Below, piece after piece: positions 30,453 through 39,014 of a stretch of 64,000 nucleotides of DNA. The translations under genes and the position numbers were made by a program. The stretch spans positions 4,566,001-4,630,000 of the forward strand of contig NZ_CP095074.1 in assembly GCF_022919835.1 (NCBI RefSeq), given 5' to 3'. This DNA comes from Halobacillus shinanisalinarum. GTDB lineage: Bacteria; Bacillota; Bacilli; Bacillales; Halobacillaceae. The notes under the pieces are model-generated. The model worked only from the letters and a program-made list of their open reading frames with translations. It was not told where the DNA came from and did no database searches. Every line of letters starts with the position of its first letter. Position 1 is the first letter of the stretch.

Positions 30453-30779
30453 TGGACAGAAGCTTAATGGGCAGCTATTCAAATGGAATGATGGAAATTC
30501 ATTTGAAACGGTACTAATGAAGCGCGATTATGGTTACTCTGTGTGTATAATGGACAAATATATCTTGCGCTTCGTCACAAGCGACCAAGAAAATAAAGTG
30601 TCATGTCAACTTCATTCCTGTAAACTATGATCTAGGGAGACGTTGGCAGTACTTCGAAAATCAAATTTTTTGAACAGAAGTTAAAGACGAAGAATCAATG
30701 GAACCACTTGTCGAGCACAAGGTCACGACATTGATGTGCATGTGGCCATTTTCGCGTCAAGCGGACGTAGCGAAGAAAT
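30453..30779 (+). pseudogene. rlmN: Decayed rlmN (23S rRNA A2503 / tRNA A37 methyltransferase)
   Basis: At the place where rlmN lies in B. subtilis only fragments remain. 30459-30560 translates to GQLFKWNDGNSFETVLMKRD and YGYSVC, matching the region just before the radical-SAM CxxxCxxC. A different frame from about 30590 gives KKIKCHVNFIPVNYDL, then ENQIF, and after another break TTCRAQGHDID, matching the RlmN C-terminus. The N-terminal third and the whole radical-SAM core are deleted and several frames are used, so this is true decay, unlike the single-base breaks elsewhere. Confidence 0.75.
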
Positions 30780-30791
30780 GAGGTGAAGATC

Positions 30792-31550
30792 ATGTTTGAA
30801 TGCTTTATGACAGATCAAGGAAAAGTCAGAAATCATAATGAAGATGCTGGCGGTATTTTCACCAGTGAGTTTGGACAAAGTCTTGCTATCGTTGCAGATG
30901 GGATGGGTGGCCACCGTGCAGGAGATGTAGCTAGTCAATTGGCAGTGTCTGTTTTACATAATAAGTGGAAAGAAGCCGCCGATTTTAACAAGCCAGATGA
31001 CGCGGAGGAATGGCTAAAGCATTCTGTTATTGAAGTGAATGGTCAAATTCAAGAGCATGCAAAACAGAATGAAGAATGTCATGGGATGGGCACAACGCTT
31101 GTTGCTGCTATATGTACAGATGGATTTGCAACGATTGCCCATATCGGTGACAGCCGATGCTATTTGGCGAACAGTTTTGGTTTCAAACAGATCACCGAGG
31201 ACCATTCATTGGTTAACGAATTAGTCCGATCCGGGCAAATTACCTCAGAGCAAGCAGAACATCATCCACGAAAAAATGTCCTCACGAAGGCACTAGGAAC
31301 CGATGAGGAGATCATCCCTGATATCCTGACGATTACTTTTGACCAGGATGATCGATTACTGTTATGCTCTGACGGGTTAAGCAATAAAGTCCACGATGAA
31401 GAAATTGAAAAAATGGCTGAATTCAACGGGGAATGGCAGGAGTTCTGCCAATCTTTAGTTGACATTGCCAACGAAAGAGGCGGCGAAGATAACATCACAC
31501 TTGCCGTGATTCACAATAGTCACTCAGAGCTGAAAGAAGGTGCTGACTAA
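30792..31550 (+). CDS. stp: PP2C-type serine/threonine phosphatase (Stp / PrpC of B. subtilis)
   Basis: Mn/Mg-dependent phosphatase that reverses PrkC phosphorylation. The motifs RNHNEDAGGIF, VADGMGGHRAGDVAS, HIGDSRCYL, and GEDNITLAVI give the metal-binding Asp set. 252 residues from the ATG at 30792, which follows GAGGTGA; a GTG three codons earlier is possible. The stop overlaps the prkC ATG. Called prpC in B. subtilis; stp is used here to avoid confusion with the methylcitrate synthase. Confidence 0.94.
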   Translation: MFECFMTDQGKVRNHNEDAGGIFTSEFGQSLAIVADGMGGHRAGDVASQLAVSVLHNKWKEAADFNKPDDAEEWLKHSVIEVNGQIQEHAKQNEECHGMGTTLVAAICTDGFATIAHIGDSRCYLANSFGFKQITEDHSLVNELVRSGQITSEQAEHHPRKNVLTKALGTDEEIIPDILTITFDQDDRLLLCSDGLSNKVHDEEIEKMAEFNGEWQEFCQSLVDIANERGGEDNITLAVIHNSHSELKEGAD

Positions 31551-33562
31551 TGTTGAATAATCGTCTCCTTAACGAACGCTATAAAATAATGGAGATGATA
31601 GGCGGAGGAGGCATGGCCAACGTCTACTTGGCTTATGACACGATTTTAGATCGTGATGTTGCTATTAAAGTACTGCGTCTTGAACACGGAGACGATGAAG
31701 AATTTATTGCGCGTTTTCATCGCGAAGCCCAATCTGCCTCAAGCTTGTCCCACCCTAACATTGTAAATATCTACGATGTAGGGGAGGAAGAGGATTTATA
31801 TTTTATGGCGATGGAATATGTAGATGGGATGACCCTTAAGCAATACATTCAAAAGAACAGCCCGATTGATGTAGCAGATGCGATTGATATCATTCGTCAA
31901 GTCACATCAGCCATGGCACATGCCCATGATAATGGGATTGTTCACCGTGATATAAAGCCTCAAAATATTTTAATTGATCACTATGGTCAAGTAAAAGTGA
32001 CAGATTTCGGCATCGCGATGGCTCTAAGTGCCACTGCCCTAACTCAGACAAATTCTGTACTCGGCTCCGTCCATTATTTATCCCCTGAGCAAGCAAGGGG
32101 AGGAATGGCAACAAAGAAATCGGACATCTATTCTTTAGGGATTGTGCTGTTTGAATTATTAACCGGCCGGCTTCCTTTCTCAGGAGAATCCCCTGTAGCC
32201 ATCGCCCTCAAACATTTGCAGCATGATACACCTTCATTAAAGCGGTGGATTGCTGATTTACCTCAGAGTGTAGAGAATATTGTTTTAAAAGCAACAGCTA
32301 AAGACCCTTTTCATCGTTATGATTCCGTTATGGATATGGAATATGATTTAGAAACAGCCCTTGAGCCCAATCGATTGGACGAGCCAATTTTTGCTATACC
32401 GAATGAAGAGGATGAAGAAAAAACAAAAGCCATTCCTGTCATTACAGAAGAAAATTATGGGTATGAAACAGAAGAGAATACGATTGTTCTTGATACAACA
32501 AAGGTAAATAGCGAAAAGAATCTTTCAAAAAAAGAAAAAAAGAAGGCTAAAAAGCTTAATAAAAAGTCCAAAAAGAAAAAAAAGAAGAAAAAGAAGAAAA
32601 GACCATTATTATGGTTGTTTATTATCTTCCTCATCCTTTGTGCTTCGGGAGTAGCAGCATTGTTTATTGTGCCAACTTTATTGCAGCCGGATGATATTGA
32701 AATGATTGATGTGGAAGGAATGGAATATGAGGAAGCTTTCAGTGATTTAACTAAATTAGGTTTTGAAGTGAAACGTGAACCGATTACTTCTGACACAGTT
32801 ACAGAAGGACTTGTGGTTAGAACGGAACCGGAGTCAGGGATGACCGTGAAGGAAAAGACTGAGGTGACCGTTTACACAAGTAGGGGAAAGAAACGGGTCG
32901 CTTTCGATGATTATGTCGGCGAAGATTACGAAAGAACGAAGCAGGAACTAGAAGATCAAGGATATGGCAGTGTGTTAGCTATCGAGGAAAATTCTGATCG
33001 GCCTGAAGGGGAAATCATTGAACATGTTCAGCCGAAGCCTGATGAAGAAGTTGTGCCTGAGGAAATGAGTGTCATCTTTAAAGTCAGCCTGGGACCACCA
33101 ACGGTTACGATAAGGTCACTAGAAGGTCAGTCACGGGAGTCGGCAGAGAACTATTTAAATGAGAACAATTTGGAATCATCTGTCACAGAGGAATATTCTG
33201 AAGAGATTCCCAAGGGCAGTATCATTAGACAGGAACCACAGGCATTAAGTGAAGTAGATGTAGGGTCTACGGTCAACCTTGTCGTTTCGTTAGGCCCAGA
33301 GGATCAGCCACCGCAAGAAAAAACGGTGCAGGTTGAAGTTCCTTATGATGAAGAAGCAGAACAAAAAGAACAACAGGTACTGATTTATGTCAATGACTCG
33401 AACAATCAAATCTCAGAAGTATTACGTGAAGAAACCATCACAGAGGATACAACGGTCGAGTTTACAGTCACGATCCCTCCAGACGGTGAAGCCTCCTATA
33501 AGGTGCAGCTAGGCGAAGAAGTCATTGAAGAAGAAACGGTTCCTTATGAAGAAGGTGAATAA
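31550..33562 (+). CDS. prkC: PASTA-domain serine/threonine protein kinase PrkC
   Basis: Membrane kinase sensing muropeptides; controls germination and cell-wall metabolism. The kinase domain spans about 10-270: IGGGGMANVYLAYD, HRDIKPQNIL, VTDFGIAMA. Residues about 326-351 are a very Lys-rich juxtamembrane stretch with ten consecutive Lys. One membrane span follows at about 352-373 (LLWLFIIFLILCASGVAALF), then three extracellular PASTA repeats (each with a Glu/Pro-rich EPESGMTV-like motif) and an acidic C-terminal tail. 670 residues. The start overlaps the phosphatase stop. Confidence 0.95.
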   Translation: MLNNRLLNERYKIMEMIGGGGMANVYLAYDTILDRDVAIKVLRLEHGDDEEFIARFHREAQSASSLSHPNIVNIYDVGEEEDLYFMAMEYVDGMTLKQYIQKNSPIDVADAIDIIRQVTSAMAHAHDNGIVHRDIKPQNILIDHYGQVKVTDFGIAMALSATALTQTNSVLGSVHYLSPEQARGGMATKKSDIYSLGIVLFELLTGRLPFSGESPVAIALKHLQHDTPSLKRWIADLPQSVENIVLKATAKDPFHRYDSVMDMEYDLETALEPNRLDEPIFAIPNEEDEEKTKAIPVITEENYGYETEENTIVLDTTKVNSEKNLSKKEKKKAKKLNKKSKKKKKKKKKKRPLLWLFIIFLILCASGVAALFIVPTLLQPDDIEMIDVEGMEYEEAFSDLTKLGFEVKREPITSDTVTEGLVVRTEPESGMTVKEKTEVTVYTSRGKKRVAFDDYVGEDYERTKQELEDQGYGSVLAIEENSDRPEGEIIEHVQPKPDEEVVPEEMSVIFKVSLGPPTVTIRSLEGQSRESAENYLNENNLESSVTEEYSEEIPKGSIIRQEPQALSEVDVGSTVNLVVSLGPEDQPPQEKTVQVEVPYDEEAEQKEQQVLIYVNDSNNQISEVLREETITEDTTVEFTVTIPPDGEASYKVQLGEEVIEEETVPYEEGE

Positions 33563-34444
33563 ATGGCAACAGGTAAAATAATAAAGGCGTTAAGCGGATT
33601 TTATTATGTGCTCCATGAAGGAACTGTTTATCAATGCCGAGGCAGAGGAATTTTTAGAAAGAGAAAGGTTACTCCACTCGTAGGCGATGTCGTGGAATTT
33701 AAGGCAGAGACGGTCGATGAAGGCTATATTCTTTCTATTGATGAAAGAAACAATGAATTCGTAAGGCCTCCCATTTCTAATGTAGATCAGGCGCTGATTG
33801 TTACATCCGCTGTACATCCCGACTTTAACTCCTTACTATTAGATCGCTTTCTGGTACTTGTTGAAGCAAAGCGTATTGAACCATTAGTCGTTATTTCAAA
33901 AGTGGATCAAGTATCTGATCAAATGTTGCAGGAAATGGAGACGCATAAGAAAATATATGAGGAGATCGGCTACCCTGTCATCCTTTCGTCAGTAAACGAT
34001 TCACAAACCATTGATCATATACAATCCCACTTAGCAAATCGTACGACGGTAATAGCAGGTCAGTCAGGAGTAGGAAAATCCTCGATACTAAACTCCATTG
34101 ACCCTCGCCTTGCCATTGATACAGATGAAATATCAGAGAGCTTGGGACGTGGAAAACATACGACGAGACATGTTGAACTCTATGAAATCGCAGGTGGATT
34201 CGTTGCTGATACACCGGGCTTCAGCTCGTTGGAGTTTGGCGAATTGGAACTGGATCAACTGAGCGAATGCTTTCCTGAATTTGTAGCTGTTCAGGATGAA
34301 TGCAAATTTAGAGGCTGTATTCATAATAAAGAGCCGAAATGCGCGGTTAAATCAAATGTTGCCAGTGGAAAAATAGCGGAACAAAGATACAAACATTACT
34401 TACAATTCGTTGATGAAATTTCCAATAGAAAGCCGAGGTATTAA
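33563..34444 (+). CDS. rsgA: Ribosome small subunit-dependent GTPase RsgA
   Basis: Circularly permuted GTPase that checks late 30S assembly. It has an N-terminal OB fold, the G4 motif VISKVDQV, then GQSGVGKSSILNS near 166, DTPGFSSLEF near 212, and the C-terminal zinc site CKFRGCIHNKEPKC near 250-265. 293 residues. It starts directly after the prkC stop codon with GAAGGTG upstream. Confidence 0.95.
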   Translation: MATGKIIKALSGFYYVLHEGTVYQCRGRGIFRKRKVTPLVGDVVEFKAETVDEGYILSIDERNNEFVRPPISNVDQALIVTSAVHPDFNSLLLDRFLVLVEAKRIEPLVVISKVDQVSDQMLQEMETHKKIYEEIGYPVILSSVNDSQTIDHIQSHLANRTTVIAGQSGVGKSSILNSIDPRLAIDTDEISESLGRGKHTTRHVELYEIAGGFVADTPGFSSLEFGELELDQLSECFPEFVAVQDECKFRGCIHNKEPKCAVKSNVASGKIAEQRYKHYLQFVDEISNRKPRY

Positions 34445-34445
34445 C

Positions 34446-35096
34446 ATGATTAAAATTGCTCCATCAATACTGGCAGCTGATTTTTCAAATTTAGAAGCTG
34501 AAATTAAAGACGTAGAACATGGGGGCGCTGACTATATTCACGTTGACGTTATGGATGGTCACTTTGTGCCTAATATCACAATTGGGCCATTGATCGTTGA
34601 AGCGATTCGCCCGGTTACATCCTTACCTTTGGATGTCCACCTTATGATTGAAAATCCTGATGCTTTTATACCTGAATTTGCTAAGGCGGGTTCAGATATT
34701 ATCACTGTACATCAGGAAACCTGCCCGCACCTTCACCGTACGATACAACTAATTAAAAGCCATGGAGTAAAAGCGGGTGTGGTGATCAACCCAGCAACAC
34801 CAGCCGAAACGATAAAACCGATCTTACAGGATGTTGATCTCGTCCTATTAATGACCGTGAATCCTGGGTTTGGCGGACAATCTTTTATTAATAGTGTCGT
34901 ACCGAAGATCAGTCAAATTGCAGCGTGGCGTAACGAATTAGGCGCTGAATTTGAAATTGAAATTGACGGGGGTGTCAATAAGGATACAGCGAAGCTTTGT
35001 ACAGAAGCTGGAGCCAATGTCCTTGTAGCTGGCAGTGCTGTGTTTAAACATGAAGATCGTGGGCAGGCCATCACTGACATTCGTCAATCTATCTAA
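34446..35096 (+). CDS. rpe: Ribulose-phosphate 3-epimerase
   Basis: Interconverts ribulose-5-phosphate and xylulose-5-phosphate. TIM barrel with IAPSILAADFSNLEAEI at the start, HVDVMDGHFVPNITIGP near 34, DVHLMIENPD, and MTVNPGFGGQSFI near 140, covering the metal-binding His/Asp. The ATG at 34446 follows CCGAGG and lies 1 bp after the rsgA stop codon. 216 residues. Confidence 0.95.
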   Translation: MIKIAPSILAADFSNLEAEIKDVEHGGADYIHVDVMDGHFVPNITIGPLIVEAIRPVTSLPLDVHLMIENPDAFIPEFAKAGSDIITVHQETCPHLHRTIQLIKSHGVKAGVVINPATPAETIKPILQDVDLVLLMTVNPGFGGQSFINSVVPKISQIAAWRNELGAEFEIEIDGGVNKDTAKLCTEAGANVLVAGSAVFKHEDRGQAITDIRQSI

Positions 35097-35111
35097 AATG
35101 TGTAAGAGGCT

Positions 35112-35180
35112 GTTCAAAAAGTCAATGAATGGATGAGCTGCCAATCGCTTCGCAAACTTTTCATTCATCAATTTTTTGAA
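35112..35180. repeat. Short palindromic repeat (MITE-like, deletion form)
   Basis: Inverted ends: GTTCAAAAAGTCAATGAATG at 35112-35131 and CATTCATCAATTTTTTGAA at 35162-35180, with about 30 bp between. The ends belong to the same family as 55057-55200. Confidence 0.65.
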
Positions 35181-35191
35181 TATATGCTTCT

Positions 35192-35233
35192 AGCCAAAAT
35201 ATATGGTTTCTTACCGATATTTTGGCTTTTTTT
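35192..35233 (+). terminator. Intrinsic terminator between rpe and thiN
   Basis: Stem AGCCAAAATAT / ATATTTTGGCT with a 14-nt loop, then a T run. Confidence 0.8.
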
Positions 35234-35256
35234 AATGGAAGAAGGGAAGTGTAATC

Positions 35257-35910
35257 ATCAAAAAGCAAGTTGGGATTGTTGCAGGAGGTCCAAAAGAATT
35301 TATACCTGAGCTTTCTGAATATGATGGTAAGGATATGATATGGATTGGAGCAGACCAAGGAGCGGAAGTGATCATCGAACAAGGCGGAAGGTTAGATATC
35401 GCTGTTGGGGACTTCGATTCCGTCAGCGTCAGTTCCCTGGCTGCCATTAAAGAAGCTGCGGCAAGAACAGATACATATCCTAATGAGAAAAATGAAACTG
35501 ATCTGGAAATCGCGATTCAAGAAGCAATCATGCATGAGCCTGAACAAATCTTGCTTTTTGGAGTAACGGGCGGACGGCTCGACCATTCTTTAATTAATAT
35601 TCAAGTGCTGTATCCCTTATTAAACAAGGGAATTAAAGGCACAATTATTGATCGGCAAAATCAATTGGAATTAGTAGGGGAGGGGATGCATAAACTGAAG
35701 AAGATCGACAAGTATTTATATGTATCCTTTTTACCGATAACGTTAGAAGTGAAGGAGCTGTGCTTAACAGGGTTCTATTATCCATTACAAGGTGCTCAAC
35801 TTTCCTATGGATCGACGCGTTGCATTTCTAATCAATTGATTGAAGAACAAGGTACTTTTTCATTTACTGAAGGCATACTCTTAGTAGTAAGAAGCAATGA
35901 TGTCATCTAA
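35257..35910 (+). CDS. thiN: Thiamine diphosphokinase (no standard start codon visible)
   Basis: Makes thiamine pyrophosphate from thiamine and ATP. Conserved blocks: VGIVAGGPKEF at the N-terminus, IGADQGAEVIIEQG, AVGDFDSVS, NEKNETDLEIAIQEA, FGVTGGRLDHSLINIQVLY, and a C-terminal GSTRCISNQLIEEQGTFSF. The AGGP motif lies upstream of the first in-frame ATG (35335). An in-frame stop at 35233 leaves only ATC codons (35254, 35257) or a sequence error as the start; GAAGGGAAG is correctly spaced before 35257. Length from there is 217 residues, typical. Start uncertain, function secure. Confidence 0.88.
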   Translation: MKKQVGIVAGGPKEFIPELSEYDGKDMIWIGADQGAEVIIEQGGRLDIAVGDFDSVSVSSLAAIKEAAARTDTYPNEKNETDLEIAIQEAIMHEPEQILLFGVTGGRLDHSLINIQVLYPLLNKGIKGTIIDRQNQLELVGEGMHKLKKIDKYLYVSFLPITLEVKELCLTGFYYPLQGAQLSYGSTRCISNQLIEEQGTFSFTEGILLVVRSNDVI

Positions 35911-35956
35911 TAGAAGGGATCTTTCGCGAGCAGCTTTACATTTGAGGAGGGGGCTC

Positions 35957-36036
35957 ATGAAATTTTATACAATTAAACTCCCGCGCTTTCTCGGGGAATT
36001 GTACGGGCTATGATTGGGACATTCAAAAAAGAGTAA
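35957..36036 (+). CDS. spoVM: Stage V sporulation protein M (apparent -1 frameshift)
   Basis: Tiny amphipathic helix that marks the convex forespore membrane and anchors SpoIVA for coat assembly. The frame begins MKFYTIKLPRFLG and breaks at GGGG (35993-35996); adding a G gives GIVRAMIGTFKKE and a stop, the 26-residue SpoVM. GAGGAGGGGG precedes the ATG. Its place after thiN and before rpmB equals B. subtilis. Without the repair a nonsense 18-mer results. Confidence 0.9.
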
Positions 36037-36039
36037 CAA

Positions 36040-36068
36040 AAAAGCACCCAAGTCATGGGTGCTTTTTT
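36040..36068 (+). terminator. Intrinsic terminator after spoVM
   Basis: Stem AAGCACCCA / TGGGTGCTT with five-base loop and a T run; A-rich on the other side, so it may also serve the minus-strand rpmB. Confidence 0.85.
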
Positions 36069-36125
36069 GTCGTCAAGAAAATTATAAAAACATTTAACTG
36101 TGGATAAGCTTACATGAAGTTAGCC

Positions 36126-36196
36126 ACATCCAGCTCCAGCGCCCAAGACACGAAAGACTAGTCTTTCGTGTCTACCGGGCGCCCCGCGCTTTTGTT
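36126..36196. repeat. Palindromic hairpin repeat next to rpmB
   Basis: A perfect 28-nt palindrome (AGACACGAAAGACT and its complement, 36146-36173) is enclosed by outer arms GCGCCC / GGGCGC and ends CGCGCTTTT. The outer sequence (CAGCTCCAGCGCCC ... CGGGCGCC..CGCTTTT) resembles the units at 40054-40422. Confidence 0.65.
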
Positions 36197-36205
36197 CTTA
36201 GGTAA

Positions 36206-36394
36206 TTATACTCGCTCTACTTTACCTGACTTTAAATCACGTGCAGATACATAGACCTTTTTAGGTTTGCCATCCACGAGAATACGTACCTTTTGTACGT
36301 TAGCTTTAAATTGACGTTTATTAGCGTTCATTGCGTGTGAACGATGATTTCCTGAACGTGTGCGACGTCCTGAAACGACACATTTGCGTGACAT
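36206..36394 (-). CDS. rpmB: Ribosomal protein L28
   Basis: 50S subunit protein. The 62 residues begin [20 protein letters not shown] and contain [17 protein letters not shown], standard L28. The first-position Cys pair of zinc-type L28 is reduced to one Cys. CAGGAGGGA precedes the start. Transcribed opposite to its neighbours, as in B. subtilis. Confidence 0.97.
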   Translation of the reverse strand: MSRKCVVSGRRTRSGNHRSHAMNANKRQFKANVQKVRILVDGKPKKVYVSARDLKSGKVERV

Positions 36395-36626
36395 ATAATT
36401 CCCTCCTGTTACGATACAAAAATCTTGAAATACTTAACTAATGTACCATATTGAGCAGCTAAATGCAATATAGCCAGGAGATAATATCAAGAATTTTATC
36501 TTGACAGAAAGAAGGAAATGTTTCAGAGTATGATAGGTGTTTATTGTACTTTTCGCATACATTTTATCTGTCTGTTCTATGTTATAATGGGTTCACGAAG
36601 ATGGTGAGTATAAAGGGGGATTTACT

Positions 36627-36989
36627 GTGTCCGTTGATCTTAGTACTAAATTTGGTCATATTACAATTAGCAATGAAGTCATTTCTACAGTTGCCGGTGG
36701 TGCTGCAGTAGAGTGTTACGGAATTGTAGGCATGGCATCTAAAAATCAGCTTCGTGACGGTATAGCTGAAATGCTTCGTCGAGAGAATTTCTTAAGAGGA
36801 GTCGTCGTAAGACAGGAAGAAGAGAAACTTCATATTGATATGTATATTATTGTAAGCTATGGAACCAAAATATCAGAAGTAGCACATAACGTACAATCAC
36901 AAGTAAAATACACATTGAATAAAACAGTAGGTTTATCTGTAAGTTCGGTAAATATTTTCATACAAGGTGTGCGCGTGATCAGCGAATAA
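36627..36989 (+). CDS. yloU: Asp23/Gls24 family envelope stress protein YloU
   Basis: Alkaline-shock (Asp23) family protein, probably membrane-associated through partners. The 120 residues contain FGHITISNEVISTVAGGAAVE, CYGIVGMASK and HIDMYIIVSYGTKISEVAHN, typical of the DUF322 fold. AAAGGGGG precedes the GTG start. It forms an operon with the DAK2 protein 30 bp downstream; the pair is conserved in Firmicutes. Confidence 0.92.
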   Translation: MSVDLSTKFGHITISNEVISTVAGGAAVECYGIVGMASKNQLRDGIAEMLRRENFLRGVVVRQEEEKLHIDMYIIVSYGTKISEVAHNVQSQVKYTLNKTVGLSVSSVNIFIQGVRVISE

Positions 36990-37020
36990 TGGCAGTTGTT
37001 AGTCAAAGGAGGAAGTAAGC

Positions 37021-38682
37021 GTGACGTTAAGAAAGTTAGATGGTAAAACGTTGGCAGAAATGTTTCTGCAAGGTGCTCATCATTTAAAGAGCAACTCACA
37101 AATGATTGATGCTCTTAACGTATTCCCTGTCCCGGATGGGGATACAGGAACGAACATGAACTTATCCATGTCTTCGGGTGCTGAAGAAGTAAAAAAGGTA
37201 GAAGAGGATCACGCCGGCAAAGTTTCACAGGCTCTTGCGAAAGGTTTGTTAATGGGAGCTCGGGGGAACTCCGGTGTTATCCTGTCTCAGTTATTCCGGG
37301 GTTTTTCTAAAGCACTTGAGGACAAAGAATCCATAACAACAAAGGATTTTGCGACAGCACTTCAAGGTGGAGTTACGACAGCCTATAAAGCCGTTATGAA
37401 GCCTGTCGAAGGAACGATCTTAACAGTGGCAAGGGAAGCGGGAGAGGCTTCTGCAGAGCTGGCAGAGAAAGAAGAAGACTTTCTTCCATTTATAGAAGGA
37501 GTTGTTGATGCAGCGCGTACATCGTTAAAAGGAACACCTGAGCTGCTCCCGGTTTTGAAAGAAGTGGGTGTGGTCGATAGCGGTGGGCAAGGGCTGCTAA
37601 CCATTTATGAAGGCTTACTAGCTAACTTAAAAGGGGAAGAACTTCCTGAACAAAGTTCGACCATCTCGATGGGAGACATGGTCAACGCGGAACATCATAA
37701 GCTGGCACAAGACTTTATGAATACGGAGGATATTGAATTCGGATATTGTACGGAATTTATGGTCAAGTTTGAAGAAGATAAGCTGGCTGAAACTCCCTAT
37801 GATGAAGAAGCTTTTCGCCAAACCCTGAGTGAACACGGTGATTCTCTGCTGGTTGTGTCGGATGAAGATTTGATAAAAGTTCATATTCATGCAGAGTATC
37901 CAGGAAATGCAATGAACTTGGGGCAACAATATGGAAGCTTGATTAATATGAAGATTGAGAATATGCGTGAACAGCATACGTCCATCGTTGGGGAGAAAAA
38001 GAATACGAAGCCGAGAGAGAAGGCGGAGTATGGGATTGTAACGGTGGCGATGGGAGAAGGGATTAAGAAATTATTCGAAAGCCTCGGTGCAAGTGTGGTG
38101 ATCCAAGGTGGACAAACCATGAATCCAAGTACGCAGGATATTTCTGACGCAATTGTTGAAGCACATGCGAACCACGTATTAATTTTGCCCAACAATAAAA
38201 ACATAACTATGGCTGCAGAACAAGCAGCAGAATTGGCTGACGTAAAGGCAGCCGTCATCCCATCAAAAACAATTCCTCAAGGCATGAGCGCGTTGCTTGG
38301 ATTTAACCCTGAAGCGGATATTTCCACGAACAAGGAAGAAATGTCCTCTTTAATGAAACATGTAAAGTCGGGGCAAATCACCTATGCCGTTCGTGATACC
38401 CAAATTGATGGCTTGTCGATTGAAAAAGGTCATTTCATGGGGATTTTTGAAGGAAAGATTTCGTCCGCACAAAAAGATAAGCTGGAAACCTCTAAAGCTC
38501 TTCTAAAGGAAATGATTGATGAAGAGGAAGATGAGATTGTAACAGTGATTACTGGTGAAAAAGTGGACGAGCAAGAAATTGAAGCATTAGAGGCTTACTT
38601 GGAGGAACACTTTGAGGATATTGAAGTGGAAATTCACAACGGCGGCCAACCTATCTATTCATTTATATTTTCAGTTGAATAA
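37021..38682 (+). CDS. yloV: DAK2/DegV domain kinase YloV (FakA-type fatty acid kinase)
   Basis: Related to the kinase FakA, which phosphorylates fatty acids bound to FakB for membrane lipid synthesis. The N-terminal DhaL domain carries the Mg/ADP motif PVPDGDTGTNMNLSMSSGA near residue 37 and LMGARGNSGVILSQLFRG near 75. A DegV-like/FakA C-terminal region follows to residue 553. GTG start after AAAGGAGG. Usually followed by sdaAB; here repeats and a permease intervene. Confidence 0.93.
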   Translation: MTLRKLDGKTLAEMFLQGAHHLKSNSQMIDALNVFPVPDGDTGTNMNLSMSSGAEEVKKVEEDHAGKVSQALAKGLLMGARGNSGVILSQLFRGFSKALEDKESITTKDFATALQGGVTTAYKAVMKPVEGTILTVAREAGEASAELAEKEEDFLPFIEGVVDAARTSLKGTPELLPVLKEVGVVDSGGQGLLTIYEGLLANLKGEELPEQSSTISMGDMVNAEHHKLAQDFMNTEDIEFGYCTEFMVKFEEDKLAETPYDEEAFRQTLSEHGDSLLVVSDEDLIKVHIHAEYPGNAMNLGQQYGSLINMKIENMREQHTSIVGEKKNTKPREKAEYGIVTVAMGEGIKKLFESLGASVVIQGGQTMNPSTQDISDAIVEAHANHVLILPNNKNITMAAEQAAELADVKAAVIPSKTIPQGMSALLGFNPEADISTNKEEMSSLMKHVKSGQITYAVRDTQIDGLSIEKGHFMGIFEGKISSAQKDKLETSKALLKEMIDEEEDEIVTVITGEKVDEQEIEALEAYLEEHFEDIEVEIHNGGQPIYSFIFSVE

Positions 38683-38724
38683 CCATAGGAAACGGAGCCA
38701 ATGCGGCTAACTGGTTCTGCCCCG

Positions 38725-38765
38725 AAGGATCATCAGATTAAATATTAATTTGATGGTCCTTTATT
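38725..38765 (+). terminator. Intrinsic terminator after yloV
   Basis: Stem AAGGATCATCA / TGATGGTCCTT (one wobble) with an A/T-rich loop and a weak T tract. The rest of 38683-38913 holds no gene. Confidence 0.65.
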
Positions 38766-38913
38766 ATTGATGGGGAGAGTTTTAGTGCATTTTATCTTTA
38801 AATTATGTACGATAATTTAGGCAATAACTAGAAGTAAATTTTTAGTTTTATTCCATAATGTGATAGGACTAACAAGTCGTATTATAGCAAGTCTCTTTGT
38901 AAGTGAACTATCT

Positions 38914-38948
38914 AAAAATTCCGCCGATAACATTTGTCATCGGCGGAA
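38914..38948 (-). terminator. Intrinsic terminator of the Cys/Tyr-rich gene
   Basis: Perfect stem TTCCGCCGAT / ATCGGCGGAA, loop of ten, followed on the minus strand by TTTTT. It lies 66 bp after the stop codon of the gene at 39015. Confidence 0.8.
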
Positions 38949-39014
38949 GAGGTTTAAATGGTCATATCTTTTGCGGATCGTTGCCTTATCCCTTTTAGAC
39001 TATAGAGCCTTTCT

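Noticed and set aside
32455..32796. Long minus-strand frame opposite prkC encoding a poly-Phe protein
   Set aside because: It is the antisense of the lysine run; the plus-strand kinase is unquestionable.
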